From Treponema sp. UBA6852 (GTDB lineage: Bacteria; Spirochaetota; Spirochaetia; Treponematales; Treponemataceae): a stretch of 64,000 nt of DNA. Location of the stretch: positions 1 through 64,000 of the forward strand of contig DKDI01000032.1 in the NCBI GenBank assembly GCA_002449305.1, in the 5' to 3' direction. Made by a program: the position numbers and the translations under genes. This document shows, in pieces, positions 1 through 8,842 of the stretch (within the stretch, counting starts at the first letter, position 1; the number at the start of each line of letters is the position of its first letter). The notes under the pieces are model-generated. The model worked only from the letters and a program-made list of their open reading frames with translations, had not been told where the DNA came from and did not search any database.

Positions 1-156
1 CTCTTTATGCCTAGAATATAAACCAGGCAGAAAAATATTTAAAATACAAGTTTCTTTTAGCCAGTATAAGTTTTGATTATGGAGAAAGTCTTAATGTTTT
101 TTTTATAGAAAATTCCGTTTTTCTATGCTATATTCAAAACAGAATTGGAGGAAAAA

Positions 157-512
157 ATGATTGTCGTTTCATATTCTGATTTTTTTGAAAATCCGGCAAA
201 ATTCAAGGACAGTGCCTCCCGATACGGACTAAAAGTCCTTCCGTCGGATTCAGAAAAAACTTGATTCGCTTAATGCCATCGCAGGATTGATTCCAAGTGA
301 AATTGACGCTGAAAAAATCTTGACCGCACGGAAAACAGAAAAATCAGGCGTTTGATTCTCCAATGTCAGATTTTGAAGACGCAGTTCAGGCTTTCTGCGC
401 AAAAAACGCCGGGACAAAAATCATTATCACAAGAAACATTCAGGACTACAGACTTTCTTCTGTCAAAGCCGTTATACCAAAAGAATTTTTAGATAAAGTG
501 AATTTGCATTAG
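157..512 (+). pseudogene. relic of a type II toxin-antitoxin pair (antitoxin plus PIN toxin C-terminus)
   Basis: A GGAGG site at 147-151 precedes ATG 157, which opens an antitoxin-like frame (MIVVSYSDFFENPAKF...) that stops after about 34 codons. The +1 frame then continues plausibly (KLDSLNAIAGLIPSEIDAEK...) to a TGA near 354, so the antitoxin carries a frameshift. It is followed at once by only the C-terminal part of a PIN-domain ribonuclease (SDFEDAVQ, then IIITRNIQDY, then IPKEFL) ending at TAG 510-512. The catalytic N-terminal half of the toxin is missing. The family assignment rests on the characteristic spacing of the DFEDAVQ and ITRN..D motifs. The pair cannot work as written. Bases 1-156 hold no recognisable gene. 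Confidence 0.7.
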
Positions 513-799
513 GGATTTTGCAAACCTGCGGTTCGCCGCGAGTTTTTGCTTTGCAAAAACTCGGTAGTGAGCGTAGCGAACGCACGTTAGGGATTGCAGC
601 ACCTGCAAAGCAGTTCCGGAACGAAGTTCAGGAATGAGCCGCGGTTAGACGGCGAAGTGCGAAAAGCCCGACCCGACATTTGCCGCCAAAGGCAATTATT
701 CTGCGGAAGTTGAATCCGCCACGGATGGCGGATTAGGGGCAGAAAAAAATTGCAAGAAGCGAAGTTTCTTGTGCGGCAGGATGTCGGGGAACGCCCAAA
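513..799 (+). repeat. interspersed intergenic repeat, copy A
   Basis: GC-rich, hairpin-bearing stretch between the toxin relic and the acetyltransferase. Its core (GAGTTTTTGC...GCAAAAACTC, then GTAGTGAGCGTAGCGAACG, GTTAGGGATTG, GAAGTGCG, AAAGCCCGAC and GGGAACGCCCAAA) recurs in the opposite orientation at about 30886-31048, and a short related hairpin lies near 39809-39823. Copy A holds an extra internal block of roughly 100 bp. No reading frame in it looks like a protein. It is probably a non-autonomous, RNA-structured dispersed repeat of this genome. Confidence 0.75.
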
Positions 800-820
800 T
801 AAAAAGCTATGCTGCTGTTT

Positions 821-866
821 TCCTCACCTGATAGCCAATCAATGCGCTGAAGGTCGTCGTGCTTTA
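821..866 (-). pseudogene. short fragment nearly identical to part of sspD
   Basis: These ~45 bases match 36061-36104, inside the coding sequence of the phosphorothioation gene sspD, with a few substitutions and single-base indels. In sspD the segment encodes, on the minus strand, a stretch around DELQRMIGYQVRK. Here it stands alone directly beyond repeat copy A and cannot be translated into anything useful. It suggests that a second sspD-like gene once lay here, or that repeat and fragment moved together. Confidence 0.55.
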
Positions 867-902
867 CTCGTCCATTAGTCTGAAGTTCGAGATCTCACTG
901 CT

Positions 903-1481
903 TCATAACTTCTTTTCCATTTTATTTTCAATATTTTTTATAAATCTGGCCGGATTGCCACCAACAATAGTCCTTGGTGCAACATCTTTTGTAACAATAC
1001 TTCCTGCAGCAACAACTGCACCTTCGCCAACTGTAACTCCCTGCAAAATTTTTGCACCCTCACCAATCCAGGCGTTTTTCTTAATCACAATCGGCTTACA
1101 TATAATTATCTGTAAATCATTCAAGTCATGATTAGCTGTAAGCATAGACACATTTGGTGCTATCATTGCACCATCTTCTATCGTAATACTTCCTGTTGAT
1201 ACCGTATTAAATCCCCAATTTATAAAAACATTTTCTCCAATATTGATTGTTGCACCCCTGTCAATATACACAGGTGTCAAAATATTTGATGATTCAGGAA
1301 GCCGACCTTCAAATAATTCATCAAATAACTTTCGTACCTTTTCATCATATGGCTCAAGCATATTTATACGATGGCACAATGTTCTACTACGCACCATTTC
1401 TGGACCGCAAATGCGTTTATACTCGTCATCAGTACGCATATTAATAGGTTCACCAGCTTTTGCTCTATCATAAATTGTCAT
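903..1481 (-). CDS. maltose/galactoside O-acetyltransferase-like, hexapeptide repeat
   Basis: 192-aa protein of the LacA/Maa/NodL family, which transfers acetyl from acetyl-CoA to sugar hydroxyls. The N-terminal Maa-type domain is about residues 1-65 (MTIYDRAKAGEPI...). It is followed by left-handed beta-helix hexapeptide repeats: a NIGENVFINWG block, then the active-site region TANHDL with the catalytic histidine, and the closing turns WIGEGAKILQGVTVGEGAVVAAGSIVTKDV. Length is normal. The start overlaps the stop of the upstream MerR gene by 4 bp, so the two are translationally coupled. The actual acceptor sugar cannot be read from the sequence. Confidence 0.9.
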   Translation of the reverse strand: MTIYDRAKAGEPINMRTDDEYKRICGPEMVRSRTLCHRINMLEPYDEKVRKLFDELFEGRLPESSNILTPVYIDRGATINIGENVFINWGFNTVSTGSITIEDGAMIAPNVSMLTANHDLNDLQIIICKPIVIKKNAWIGEGAKILQGVTVGEGAVVAAGSIVTKDVAPRTIVGGNPARFIKNIENKMEKKL

Positions 1482-1918
1482 AATAATTCCTTCTTTTTAT
1501 GTGATGGGCGATTTTCTGCCGTCCAGTTTTTGGGGTTCGTGTCATCTGGTTTCAGCCCGGCAAGAATATCTTCATAATGAGAAACCTTGTCATCCATATA
1601 TTTTACGGTAGATTTTGCCTTGTCCAGCTTTTTATAAGCTTCATCCCGCTGTTTTAAAATTATTTCATAACACGCCCGGATATTTTCTTTTGATTCTTCC
1701 AACAGGCACAAGCGGCAATATTCCTGAATGTCCTCAATTGATGCACCGCAGCCTTTTAAGCATTTAATACCTTGCATCCAGTTGACGGATTCCTCATTGA
1801 ACACCCGGCGGTTGCCATTATCGCACTCGCAGGGCAGCAAGCCTTTGTCTGTATAGAAACGCAATGTATGCTCTGTAACATCGAACATTTTTGCCATTTG
1901 CTTAATCGTATAGTGCAT
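1478..1918 (-). CDS. MerR-family transcriptional regulator
   Basis: 146-aa protein with an N-terminal MerR winged-helix domain (MHYTIKQMAKMFDVTEHTLRFYTDKGLLPC) and a long C-terminal helix for dimerisation, of the type that regulates aldo-keto reductases and stress genes rather than metals; there is no obvious metal-binding cysteine loop. It overlaps the acetyltransferase by 4 bp and is divergent from the aldo-keto reductase pseudogene. A MerR-type promoter with 19-bp spacer lies in the shared intergenic region, so its natural target was probably the reductase. Confidence 0.9.
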   Translation of the reverse strand: MHYTIKQMAKMFDVTEHTLRFYTDKGLLPCECDNGNRRVFNEESVNWMQGIKCLKGCGASIEDIQEYCRLCLLEESKENIRACYEIILKQRDEAYKKLDKAKSTVKYMDDKVSHYEDILAGLKPDDTNPKNWTAENRPSHKKKELL

Positions 1919-1935
1919 AATTTTTTAAAATCCTC

Positions 1936-1966
1936 TTGACTTCGTGTTACACGAACTTATTAGAAT
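1936..1966 (+). promoter_or_regulatory. MerR-type promoter with 19-bp spacer and internal palindrome
   Basis: TTGACT at 1936-1941 and TAGAAT at 1961-1966 are separated by exactly 19 bases, the over-long spacer typical of MerR-activated promoters. Centred in the spacer is the palindrome TTCGTGTTACACGAA (1941-1955). It points toward the aldo-keto reductase pseudogene. Binding by the adjacent MerR protein is inferred from position and geometry. Confidence 0.75.
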
Positions 1967-2017
1967 AATATTAACACGAATCATTGAATGATTCAATTTT
2001 GATTTATGGAGGATTAC

Positions 2018-2850
2018 ATGGAATATCTAACGCTAAACAATAATCTTAAAATGCCGCTTGTGGGTTTTGGCACATTTATGCTGAATGGAGAAAGTTGCAC
2101 CAATGCGGTTAAAAACGCAATAAAGACAGGCTATCGCATGATTGACACAGCAGAAGCCTACGGAAACGAAAAAGAAGCAGGAATGGGTATAAAGATGAAT
2201 GGAATTGACCGCAAGGAAGTTTCTTGTTACAAAGGTGAATTTTAAGTCCTATGAAAATGCAGAACAGACGGTTATGCAGTCGCTTGCTAATTTGCAAACT
2301 GACTATATCGATTTGTTGCTTTTGCACTGTCCTTTTGCCAATTACTATGCGGCATGGCGTGTTTTGGAAAAGCTATATAATGAAGGAAAAATTCGGGCAA
2401 TCGGCGTTTCCAACTTTGAGCCAGACCAGCTTCTTGATTTGATTGCCTACAACAATGTCGTTCCGGCTGTCAATCAAATTGAAACAAACCTTTACTGCCA
2501 GCGCAGCACGGAACGCAGTTGGATGGACAAAAAACAGGTTTCACACATGGCTTATGCGCCACTTGGTCAGGGAAACCGCAACGAAATGTTTAAAGAGCCT
2601 TTTGTGCTTACGCTCGCTGAAAAATACGGAAAAACTCCAGCACAAATATTGCTTCGCTTTCTGACACAAAAAGGCATTTCCGTTATTCCAAGAAGCACTC
2701 AACTAGAGCATAATCAAAGAAAATTTTGAGTTGTTTGATTTTACGCTGAATTCTGATGAAATGACACAACTTAGCTCACTAGATAAAAAAGAGCCAGTAA
2801 TCGGAAAACCTGAAACTCCTGAACTGGTCGAATTTTCTTTGACTTGGTAA
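2018..2850 (+). pseudogene. aldo/keto reductase, broken by two frameshifts
   Basis: Reads as a complete aldo/keto reductase only across three frames. The start is taken at ATG 2018 because GGAGG lies 5 bases upstream; an ATG at 2006 overlaps that ribosome site. Frame one carries the catalytic DTAEAYGNE block. Near 2220 a T seems to be missing from a T-run, after which LVTKVNF (catalytic lysine) and LLLLHCP (histidine) continue. Near 2713 a second shift occurs before ENFELFDFTLNSDEM, ending at TAA 2850. The parts are in order, and all catalytic residues survive. Sequencing error in homopolymers could explain the first shift, less easily the second. Confidence 0.8.
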
Positions 2851-2871
2851 ACTTGTTATTTGCGCGCACTT

Positions 2872-2905
2872 TTACGAGAATGCCCTTCCCTCTTCATTCT
2901 CGTAA
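2872..2905. terminator. bidirectional hairpin between convergent genes
   Basis: An 11-bp perfect inverted repeat (TTACGAGAATG / CATTCTCGTAA) with a 12-base loop lies between the convergent reductase pseudogene and the efflux operon. A four-T run follows on the plus strand. A transcription terminator is the simplest role, but the U-tract is weak. Confidence 0.55.
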
Positions 2906-2920
2906 TAAGTTTTCAAATCG

Positions 2921-2945
2921 CCCCCCCAGCGCAGCTACCCCCCCC
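2921..2945. repeat. two poly-C tracts (C7 and C8)
   Basis: C7 at 2921-2927 and C8 at 2938-2945 are separated by ten bases and lie immediately downstream of the PG0541-like gene. Long C/G homopolymers are unexpected in AT-rich DNA and slip readily in replication. Here they sit outside any gene, so no frame effect is evident. Confidence 0.8.
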
Positions 2946-2951
2946 GTCTGT

Positions 2952-3242
2952 CTATTCCGGCTTTTTATCGTGCAGCACAAATATCTTTATTCCTTCATCA
3001 GGGAATTTTTTCTTTTCGTATTCGATTACTGTCTGAATGTCGGTTTCGGCGGTTTCGGGGCAGTATGCGATTAGAATAAAGTTTGTTTCCGGCCAGGTTG
3101 TGCTTCCAAGTTTATAGGAGTTTTTTCCGCGGCCGTAAACTAGCGGAATCAGCGAATAGCAGAAGTTCGGGATTACGGCTTCCAGATTTTTTATGATTTC
3201 CTCGTGGACTGACTGGTTTGCGATTATTTCTATTCTTATCAT
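2952..3242 (-). CDS. PG0541-type transporter-associated protein
   Basis: 96-aa soluble protein (MIRIEIIANQSVHEEIIKNL...) resembling the PG0541 family, small ferredoxin-fold/PII-like proteins found beside RND efflux pumps. It is the last gene of the efflux operon, 19 bp after the pump gene. No signal peptide or membrane segment is visible, so it is probably cytoplasmic. Its role in the pump is not established; regulation or metal/ligand sensing is only suggested by the fold resemblance. Confidence 0.75.
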   Translation of the reverse strand: MIRIEIIANQSVHEEIIKNLEAVIPNFCYSLIPLVYGRGKNSYKLGSTTWPETNFILIAYCPETAETDIQTVIEYEKKKFPDEGIKIFVLHDKKPE

Positions 3243-3261
3243 TTTTCTTTCCTTTCTATAA

Positions 3262-6200
3262 TTAGCAATTAGCAGATTGAGTTTTCTTTGCGTTTTCTTT
3301 CAGCATTGCCAAAAGCTCCGGCGCAACTTCATTTTTTTTCTGGCTGTCTTCTTTTTTGTTAAAAAGCGAATACAAAACTGGAATTATAAAAAGCGTTACA
3401 ACCGTGCTTGATGTAAGTCCGCCGACTATGCACAGTCCGATTGGCTGCGTCATTGAGGAATTCGCGTCTCCAAAGAACGCCATCGGTATCATTCCAAGAA
3501 TTGTCGTGAGCGTTGTCATAAGAACAGGGCGAAGGCGCGAGGCTCCGGCGCTTTCACACGCTTCAAGGACTTTTATTCCGCGGCGCACAAGAAGATTCGT
3601 CTGGTCAACAAGAATAATTCCGTTATTGACAACAATTCCTACAAGCATAACTACGCCGAGCATTGAAACCATGCTGAACGCCTGGTTTGTAACAAGGTGA
3701 ATCAAAACAACGCCTACAATAAGGAACGGAAGCGTGAACATATTTATGAACGGGTCTTTGAACGACTCATAAGTTCCTGCCATTACGCCGAACACAAGGA
3801 TTACGGCAAGGAAAACTACAATCAGAAGAATTTTCATTGTGCTCATCGTGTCTTTCCAGGAGCCTTCAAAAGAAACATTGACTTCTTCCGGGATTACCAT
3901 ATTTTCGTTTATTGCCTGCTTTATCTGGTTTTCAACTTCGCCTGCGCTAGAACCGGCTGTAATTCCTGCGGTAAGGTGGACTGTCCTTGTCTTGTCTTCA
4001 CGGTTAATTGAGACAGGACCTGTTCCGCGCACAACCTGCGCAAAATTTGAAACAGCGTAGCGTCCGTTTGTTCCGTTCACATAGATTTTTTCAAGGTCTG
4101 GAATGTCGCCTCTGTCCTGGTCGTTAAGCAGAACAACCACGCTGTAATCATCTCCGTCTGCGCGGTAGGTTGTGGCGGTTTTTCCGTTTATGCTGTAGTT
4201 TATCTCGTTTGCAATTGAGCTTACGCTGATTCCGAATGACGAGGCGCGCGCACGGTCAATCTGAATTTCAACCTGCGGAAGTCCTTCCTCAATGTCAAGG
4301 CTTGGCTCTGTAGCTTCAGGAATTTTTTCTTTTATAAGGTCTTTTATCTGATTTCCTGTCTCAATAAGTTTTGCAAGACTGCTTCCAGAAAGAGCAATGT
4401 CAATGTCGCTTCCTGTCATCTGCTGCATTTTTCCGTCGTCAAAAGTGAACGTGGCTGTAGGGAAATCCTCAAAATGGCGGCGGAGCTTTTGCTTTACGCT
4501 GTCGGCATTGTCAATCTGCTTTGAGGCGTCAGGAAGGGTTATGCTTATAGAGCCTTTGTATGAAGTGTCGGAGCTTAAAGCCATTCCGCTGGAAGAGCCC
4601 ACGCTTACAATAATGTTCTCGTAGCCTTTAATTTCGTCCTTTGCAATCTGGTAAAACTGCTCAAGGACGCTTTTTGTCTCGGAAAGTTTTGTTCCAAGCG
4701 GAAGCTCCACGTTCAGCCCAACTTCTGAATCATTGAAATTCGACATAAAGCTTACGCGCAGATGGCTGAAAAGCAAAAACGACGAGGCAAGAACTGTGAA
4801 TGAGACAAGGACAGTTGCAAAGCGGTGATGAAGCGCAACCCTTAAAGCGGCGCGGTATCTGTCCCGAATCCAGTTGATTGCGTTTTCCACGGCAGAGTCG
4901 CATTTTTTAAGGAATTTGTTCTTTATAGGAACTTCAGCCCTGTTGTCAACTGGAAGAAATTTTCCGGCAAGAACCGGGACAAGGAACATTGCGACAACAA
5001 GAGATGAAAGCAGCGCGATTATAATTACAACCATAAGCGTTGTAAAAAGCTCGCCGAGCATATCGAGCTTTGACTTGTACACAAAGAACGGAATAAAAAC
5101 GCAGATTGTTGTAAGGTTTCCGGAAATTACAGAGGACATTACTTCCTGAGTTCCGATTTCCGCAGAAACTTTCGCGCTCGTTCCCCTCATTCTGTATGAG
5201 TAAATATTTTCAAGGACAACGACAGAAGCGTCAACGACCATTCCGATTCCAAGAATAAGCCCGGTCATTGTAATCATGTTCAAGGTGATTCCGCTAAAGA
5301 CCATCACAAGAATTGTAATCAACACGCTGAAAGGAATTGAAATCGCCATGATTACCGTGCTTTTTACGCTCCGCAGGAATAAAAAAAGAACAAGAACCGC
5401 AAGAACAAATCCTTCAAGAATTGACTTTACAAGAGAATTCAAAGTGTCGCGCACAGAAGTTGAGTCATCGGAAATTATGTCAAGGGAAACGCCTTCCGGC
5501 AGAATAGACTGAATTTCCTCGATTTTTTTATAAACCGCATTCGCAACGTTCACGGAATTGCTTCCGCTCTGCTTTTGAAGGCTTATGTAAACGCCCGGTT
5601 TTCCGTTTATAAAAACTTCGCTAGTCTGGTCTTTGTAGCCTAAAAAAGCCTCGCCAATGTCCGAAAGCTTTACGTCGTAGCCGTTTGCGCTTCCAACAAC
5701 AGTGCCGTTTATCTCGTCAATTGAACTGAATTCGCCTGTCGTGCGCACCATATATTTTCTTGTGCCCTCATAGACTGAGCCGCCGCCAACTTCTATGTTC
5801 TGGCTTGCAAGCGTGCTTACAACAGAAGAAAGAGTTAATCCGTAGGCGTCCAGCCTGTTCTGGCTAAGCTCGATTCTTACAATTGACTCCCGGCCGCCGC
5901 GCACCGTGGCCTGGGCAATTCCGGCTGTCTGCTCCAGACGGTCAGAAACTTCATCATCGGCAAGTTTTCTAAGCTCGTCCGCCGAGCGGCTTCCGTTAAG
6001 AGCAAGAGTCATAATCGGCATTGCGCTTGAGTCAAACTTGAAAATCTGCGGAGAGTCCGCGTCATCCGGCAGGCTTCCTTTTACCATATCAAGCTTGTCG
6101 CGTATGTCGTTTATCGCGGTGTCGATGTTTGTTCCGTAATTGAACTCAAGCTTTATGAGCGAAGAGCCTTCCGAAGATTCAGAAGTCATTTCCTTTAGAT

Positions 6201-6426
6201 TGCTTACGCTTATAAGTCCGCTTTCAAGAACTTCTGTGACGGATTTTTCAACTGATTCAGGGCCAGCGTTGTCGTAGCTTGTCATAATCATTGCGACCGG
6301 CATATCCATATCCGGCATCAAGTCAATCTGAATGTTTCCAAGCGTAAAGAACGCGACTATCGCAACAAGCGCGAAAACACAGATTGTCAGGACAGGATGT
6401 TCAAGAACTTTTTTTGAAACGCTCAT
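3262..6426 (-). CDS. RND-family (AcrB/HAE1-like) efflux pump inner-membrane subunit
   Basis: 1054-aa proton-driven exporter of full family length. The first membrane helix is about residues 11-33, followed by a large periplasmic porter domain, a second helix block from about 340, with the proton-relay aspartate in GMVVDAS (D399), a second periplasmic half and a C-terminal block of helices ending in a charged tail. It follows the adaptor gene by 3 bp and precedes the PG0541 gene. With the adaptor and TolC-like protein it should form a tripartite drug or lipid exporter spanning both membranes. Substrates are unknown. Expression is probably controlled by the divergent MarR protein. Confidence 0.95.
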   Translation of the reverse strand: MSVSKKVLEHPVLTICVFALVAIVAFFTLGNIQIDLMPDMDMPVAMIMTSYDNAGPESVEKSVTEVLESGLISVSNLKEMTSESSEGSSLIKLEFNYGTNIDTAINDIRDKLDMVKGSLPDDADSPQIFKFDSSAMPIMTLALNGSRSADELRKLADDEVSDRLEQTAGIAQATVRGGRESIVRIELSQNRLDAYGLTLSSVVSTLASQNIEVGGGSVYEGTRKYMVRTTGEFSSIDEINGTVVGSANGYDVKLSDIGEAFLGYKDQTSEVFINGKPGVYISLQKQSGSNSVNVANAVYKKIEEIQSILPEGVSLDIISDDSTSVRDTLNSLVKSILEGFVLAVLVLFLFLRSVKSTVIMAISIPFSVLITILVMVFSGITLNMITMTGLILGIGMVVDASVVVLENIYSYRMRGTSAKVSAEIGTQEVMSSVISGNLTTICVFIPFFVYKSKLDMLGELFTTLMVVIIIALLSSLVVAMFLVPVLAGKFLPVDNRAEVPIKNKFLKKCDSAVENAINWIRDRYRAALRVALHHRFATVLVSFTVLASSFLLFSHLRVSFMSNFNDSEVGLNVELPLGTKLSETKSVLEQFYQIAKDEIKGYENIIVSVGSSSGMALSSDTSYKGSISITLPDASKQIDNADSVKQKLRRHFEDFPTATFTFDDGKMQQMTGSDIDIALSGSSLAKLIETGNQIKDLIKEKIPEATEPSLDIEEGLPQVEIQIDRARASSFGISVSSIANEINYSINGKTATTYRADGDDYSVVVLLNDQDRGDIPDLEKIYVNGTNGRYAVSNFAQVVRGTGPVSINREDKTRTVHLTAGITAGSSAGEVENQIKQAINENMVIPEEVNVSFEGSWKDTMSTMKILLIVVFLAVILVFGVMAGTYESFKDPFINMFTLPFLIVGVVLIHLVTNQAFSMVSMLGVVMLVGIVVNNGIILVDQTNLLVRRGIKVLEACESAGASRLRPVLMTTLTTILGMIPMAFFGDANSSMTQPIGLCIVGGLTSSTVVTLFIIPVLYSLFNKKEDSQKKNEVAPELLAMLKENAKKTQSANC

Positions 6427-6429
6427 AAC

Positions 6430-7356
6430 CTATTCCCCCTGCTGCGCTGTCTTTTTGTTCACATCGCGGACTTCAGCTCCGTCTGAAAGAACCTGCATTC
6501 CGCTCACAACAATTTCTTCATTTTCATTCAGTCCTGCTGTGATTTCAGTGCGTGCGTCAACTGTAACGCCCTCTTCAATTTCGCGTTTTTCAACGGCCAG
6601 CTTTTCATCATTTTCCGAGGCAACATAGACGTATTTTTTTCCGCTTTCTGTAACAATGCAGTCCGACGGAACAGAAATTATGTTTTTGTGAAGAACCGTG
6701 TTCAGTTTTATGCGCACGTACATTCCGGCGTTGATTCTTGAATCGTTTGTGTCAAAAAGAAAATAGACTTCCTTTGTGCGCGAAGTCTCGTCAACAATCG
6801 GGCTGATTCTAAAGATATGAGCCGGGAAAGTTTCGTTCTTGTACGCTTCAAGTGAAATTTCCGCAGTCAGATTATTTTTAAGGACGCCGATTTTTCCTTC
6901 CGGAACTTTTGACTCAATCTGCAGGTTTTTTATGTTTCCAATCTGCGCAATTTCTGTCGAGGTAGAAACGGTTGTTCCCGGAGTCAGCGGAAGAGACGTG
7001 ATATAGCCTTCAATCGGAGCGTAAACCGGGCTTTTCGCGTAAACAGAGCCTGGAACTGAAGGGTCAACCTCAGCAATCACCTGCCCTTTTTTTACGTAAG
7101 AGCCAAGAGTAACCGGCACATTCACAAGCTTTCCTGCCATATCCGGAAAGACAGAAATCGTGTTGTCGGCCTTTACGTTTCCGCTTAGCAAAAGATATTC
7201 CTGCAAGTCTGATTTTTGAACTGTTTCAAGCTGGACAGGATAGACAGTTTTTTCAACAGGCGGAAGCTCCATTTTTCGTTTTGGAAGACAAGCGACAATT
7301 CCAAGAAGAACCATCGCGCCGGCTGTATAGCAAAGTCGTTTTTTTGTGATTTTCAT
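6430..7356 (-). CDS. RND efflux periplasmic adaptor (membrane fusion protein)
   Basis: 308-aa HlyD/AcrA-like adaptor. The N-terminus has a hydrophobic segment ending in IVAC, a spirochaete-acceptable lipobox with the lipidated cysteine at residue 23. A biotinyl-lipoyl half motif (VNVPVTLGSYVKKGQVIAEV) and its partner (YAPIEGYITSLPLTPGTTV) flank a very short hairpin, followed by beta-barrel and membrane-proximal domains. It is slightly shorter than E. coli AcrA because the coiled-coil hairpin is reduced. It joins the pump to the TolC-like channel. Confidence 0.92.
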   Translation of the reverse strand: MKITKKRLCYTAGAMVLLGIVACLPKRKMELPPVEKTVYPVQLETVQKSDLQEYLLLSGNVKADNTISVFPDMAGKLVNVPVTLGSYVKKGQVIAEVDPSVPGSVYAKSPVYAPIEGYITSLPLTPGTTVSTSTEIAQIGNIKNLQIESKVPEGKIGVLKNNLTAEISLEAYKNETFPAHIFRISPIVDETSRTKEVYFLFDTNDSRINAGMYVRIKLNTVLHKNIISVPSDCIVTESGKKYVYVASENDEKLAVEKREIEEGVTVDARTEITAGLNENEEIVVSGMQVLSDGAEVRDVNKKTAQQGE

Positions 7357-7389
7357 TTTTTCACCTCAAATATATTTATTTTCTTGCTT

Positions 7390-8709
7390 TTAATTTTTTT
7401 CTGATTCAAAAAAAGTTTCAGACGGAAGCGAAAGCATTTCCTGAAGCGACAGAACGTTTGACAAAAGCGCGTACTGCTCCGAGCGGAGCTGAAGTTTTGC
7501 CGAGCTTAGCTTGTCCAGCGCGTCCTGCAAGGAAAGCAGGTCTTTTGTTCCCCGCCTGTATGCGTCCTCTGTCATCTCGTAGGATTTTTGGGCAAGCTCC
7601 ACGTTCATTTTCCGGGCGGCTATGTTTTTTTGCGAAAGCTCAATCGCCTCGAATTTTTCGGCGGCGGAAGTTTTTACAGTCTTTTTTAGATTTTCAAGCT
7701 GAACTTCATAATCTTTTATGGTGTCGTCAAGCGCGGCTATTTTCACAGAAGCAGAAGAGCCTGGAATCCAGCTGTCAACAGGAAGTGAGATTCCAGCTGA
7801 AACGCTCCAGCTTGGATTTTCCGCTCCGCTTTTTGATTTCTTGTCGTAGGAATAAATTTCTGGCGAAACATCTGCGCTCAAATTCAGGCTTGGAAGCCTA
7901 AGAGAAGAATATGTTGCATTTTTTGTGTGGCGCGCCGTCTCAAGATTTTTTTCAAGAATCTTTATTTCCGAAGAATTTTCCACGCACTTTTCAAGAACAG
8001 AACGGTCAATTTTCAGAACACGCTCCGCATCATCAAGAGTTCCTTCAAGCTCAACATTAAGGTTTTGGTCAATTCCGATTGCATCAAGAAATTCTTTCAG
8101 CGCGTTTGAAAAATTTGTGCGCGCGCTGTCAACATCAGGCTTTGCGGTCTCCACGTTCACTTCCGCGCTCAATAAATCAAGCTGGGTTACAGTTCCGCGC
8201 GAATATTTTTCCTTTGCCTGCTCAAACTGCTTTTCGTAGCTTTCAAGAGTTTTCCGCGCATTTTCAAGCTGCTCTTTTAAATAAAGAATCCGGTAAAATT
8301 CAGTGCGGACAGAGCTTTCGGTCTTGCGGACAGTTTCATCATAGGAAATCTCCCCTGCCTCATAAGAAGAACGCAGAGCCTTTATTGAAGAAGCAATTCC
8401 GGCATCAAGCGAAAGAGAAGCAGAAAAAGAAAGAGTTCCATTCACAATGTCTGAATCAGAGTCCTTCCAGGATTTTTTTTCGGAAGCGGCGGCTCCGGCA
8501 GAAACAGACGGCAGAACCTTGTTCCACGAATTCTTATACTCACGCTTTGCCTGCCCGCGCGAAATTTCGGAACGTTTTATGTCAACATGAGATTCCAAAG
8601 CCTTCTCAACAGCTTTGTCCGCCGTAAGAACAAGTTTTTCCTCTGCAAAAATAGCGAATGAAAACAAGGAAAAAATCCCTAAAAAAACAATTTTTCTATA
8701 AAGAGCCAA
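7390..8709 (-). CDS. TolC-family outer-membrane efflux channel
   Basis: 439-aa protein with a cleavable signal peptide (hydrophobic residues 7-20, cleavage near IFA|EEK) followed by two long coiled-coil repeats typical of TolC/OprM proteins (LESYEKQFEQAKEKYSRGTV; later MTEDAYRRGTKDLLSLQDAL). The start codon is TTG, chosen because GGAGG lies 7 bases upstream. It is the first gene of the efflux operon and lies directly behind the palindromic operators shared with marR. Confidence 0.92.
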   Translation of the reverse strand: MALYRKIVFLGIFSLFSFAIFAEEKLVLTADKAVEKALESHVDIKRSEISRGQAKREYKNSWNKVLPSVSAGAAASEKKSWKDSDSDIVNGTLSFSASLSLDAGIASSIKALRSSYEAGEISYDETVRKTESSVRTEFYRILYLKEQLENARKTLESYEKQFEQAKEKYSRGTVTQLDLLSAEVNVETAKPDVDSARTNFSNALKEFLDAIGIDQNLNVELEGTLDDAERVLKIDRSVLEKCVENSSEIKILEKNLETARHTKNATYSSLRLPSLNLSADVSPEIYSYDKKSKSGAENPSWSVSAGISLPVDSWIPGSSASVKIAALDDTIKDYEVQLENLKKTVKTSAAEKFEAIELSQKNIAARKMNVELAQKSYEMTEDAYRRGTKDLLSLQDALDKLSSAKLQLRSEQYALLSNVLSLQEMLSLPSETFFESEKN

Positions 8710-8740
8710 AATCGACCTCCAATAAGTTCATGCAGTGTTT

Positions 8741-8792
8741 TACTGTAGCATACTACATACAAAACGATATTAACTGTAGCAAGTTACAGTTA
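8741..8792. promoter_or_regulatory. twin palindromic operators in the tolC-marR divergent promoter region
   Basis: Two related palindromes share the string ACTGTAGCA: TGTAG-4-CTACA at 8744-8757 and TAACTGTA-6-TACAGTTA at 8771-8792 (8-bp perfect arms). They sit between the divergent efflux operon and marR gene, the usual place for MarR dimers to bind and repress both. No other conserved element competes for that role, but binding is inferred. Confidence 0.7.
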
Positions 8793-8842
8793 ATTGCTAA
8801 ATTTACTTTAAAAAATTGTTCTTGCGTTATAAAATATGACTG

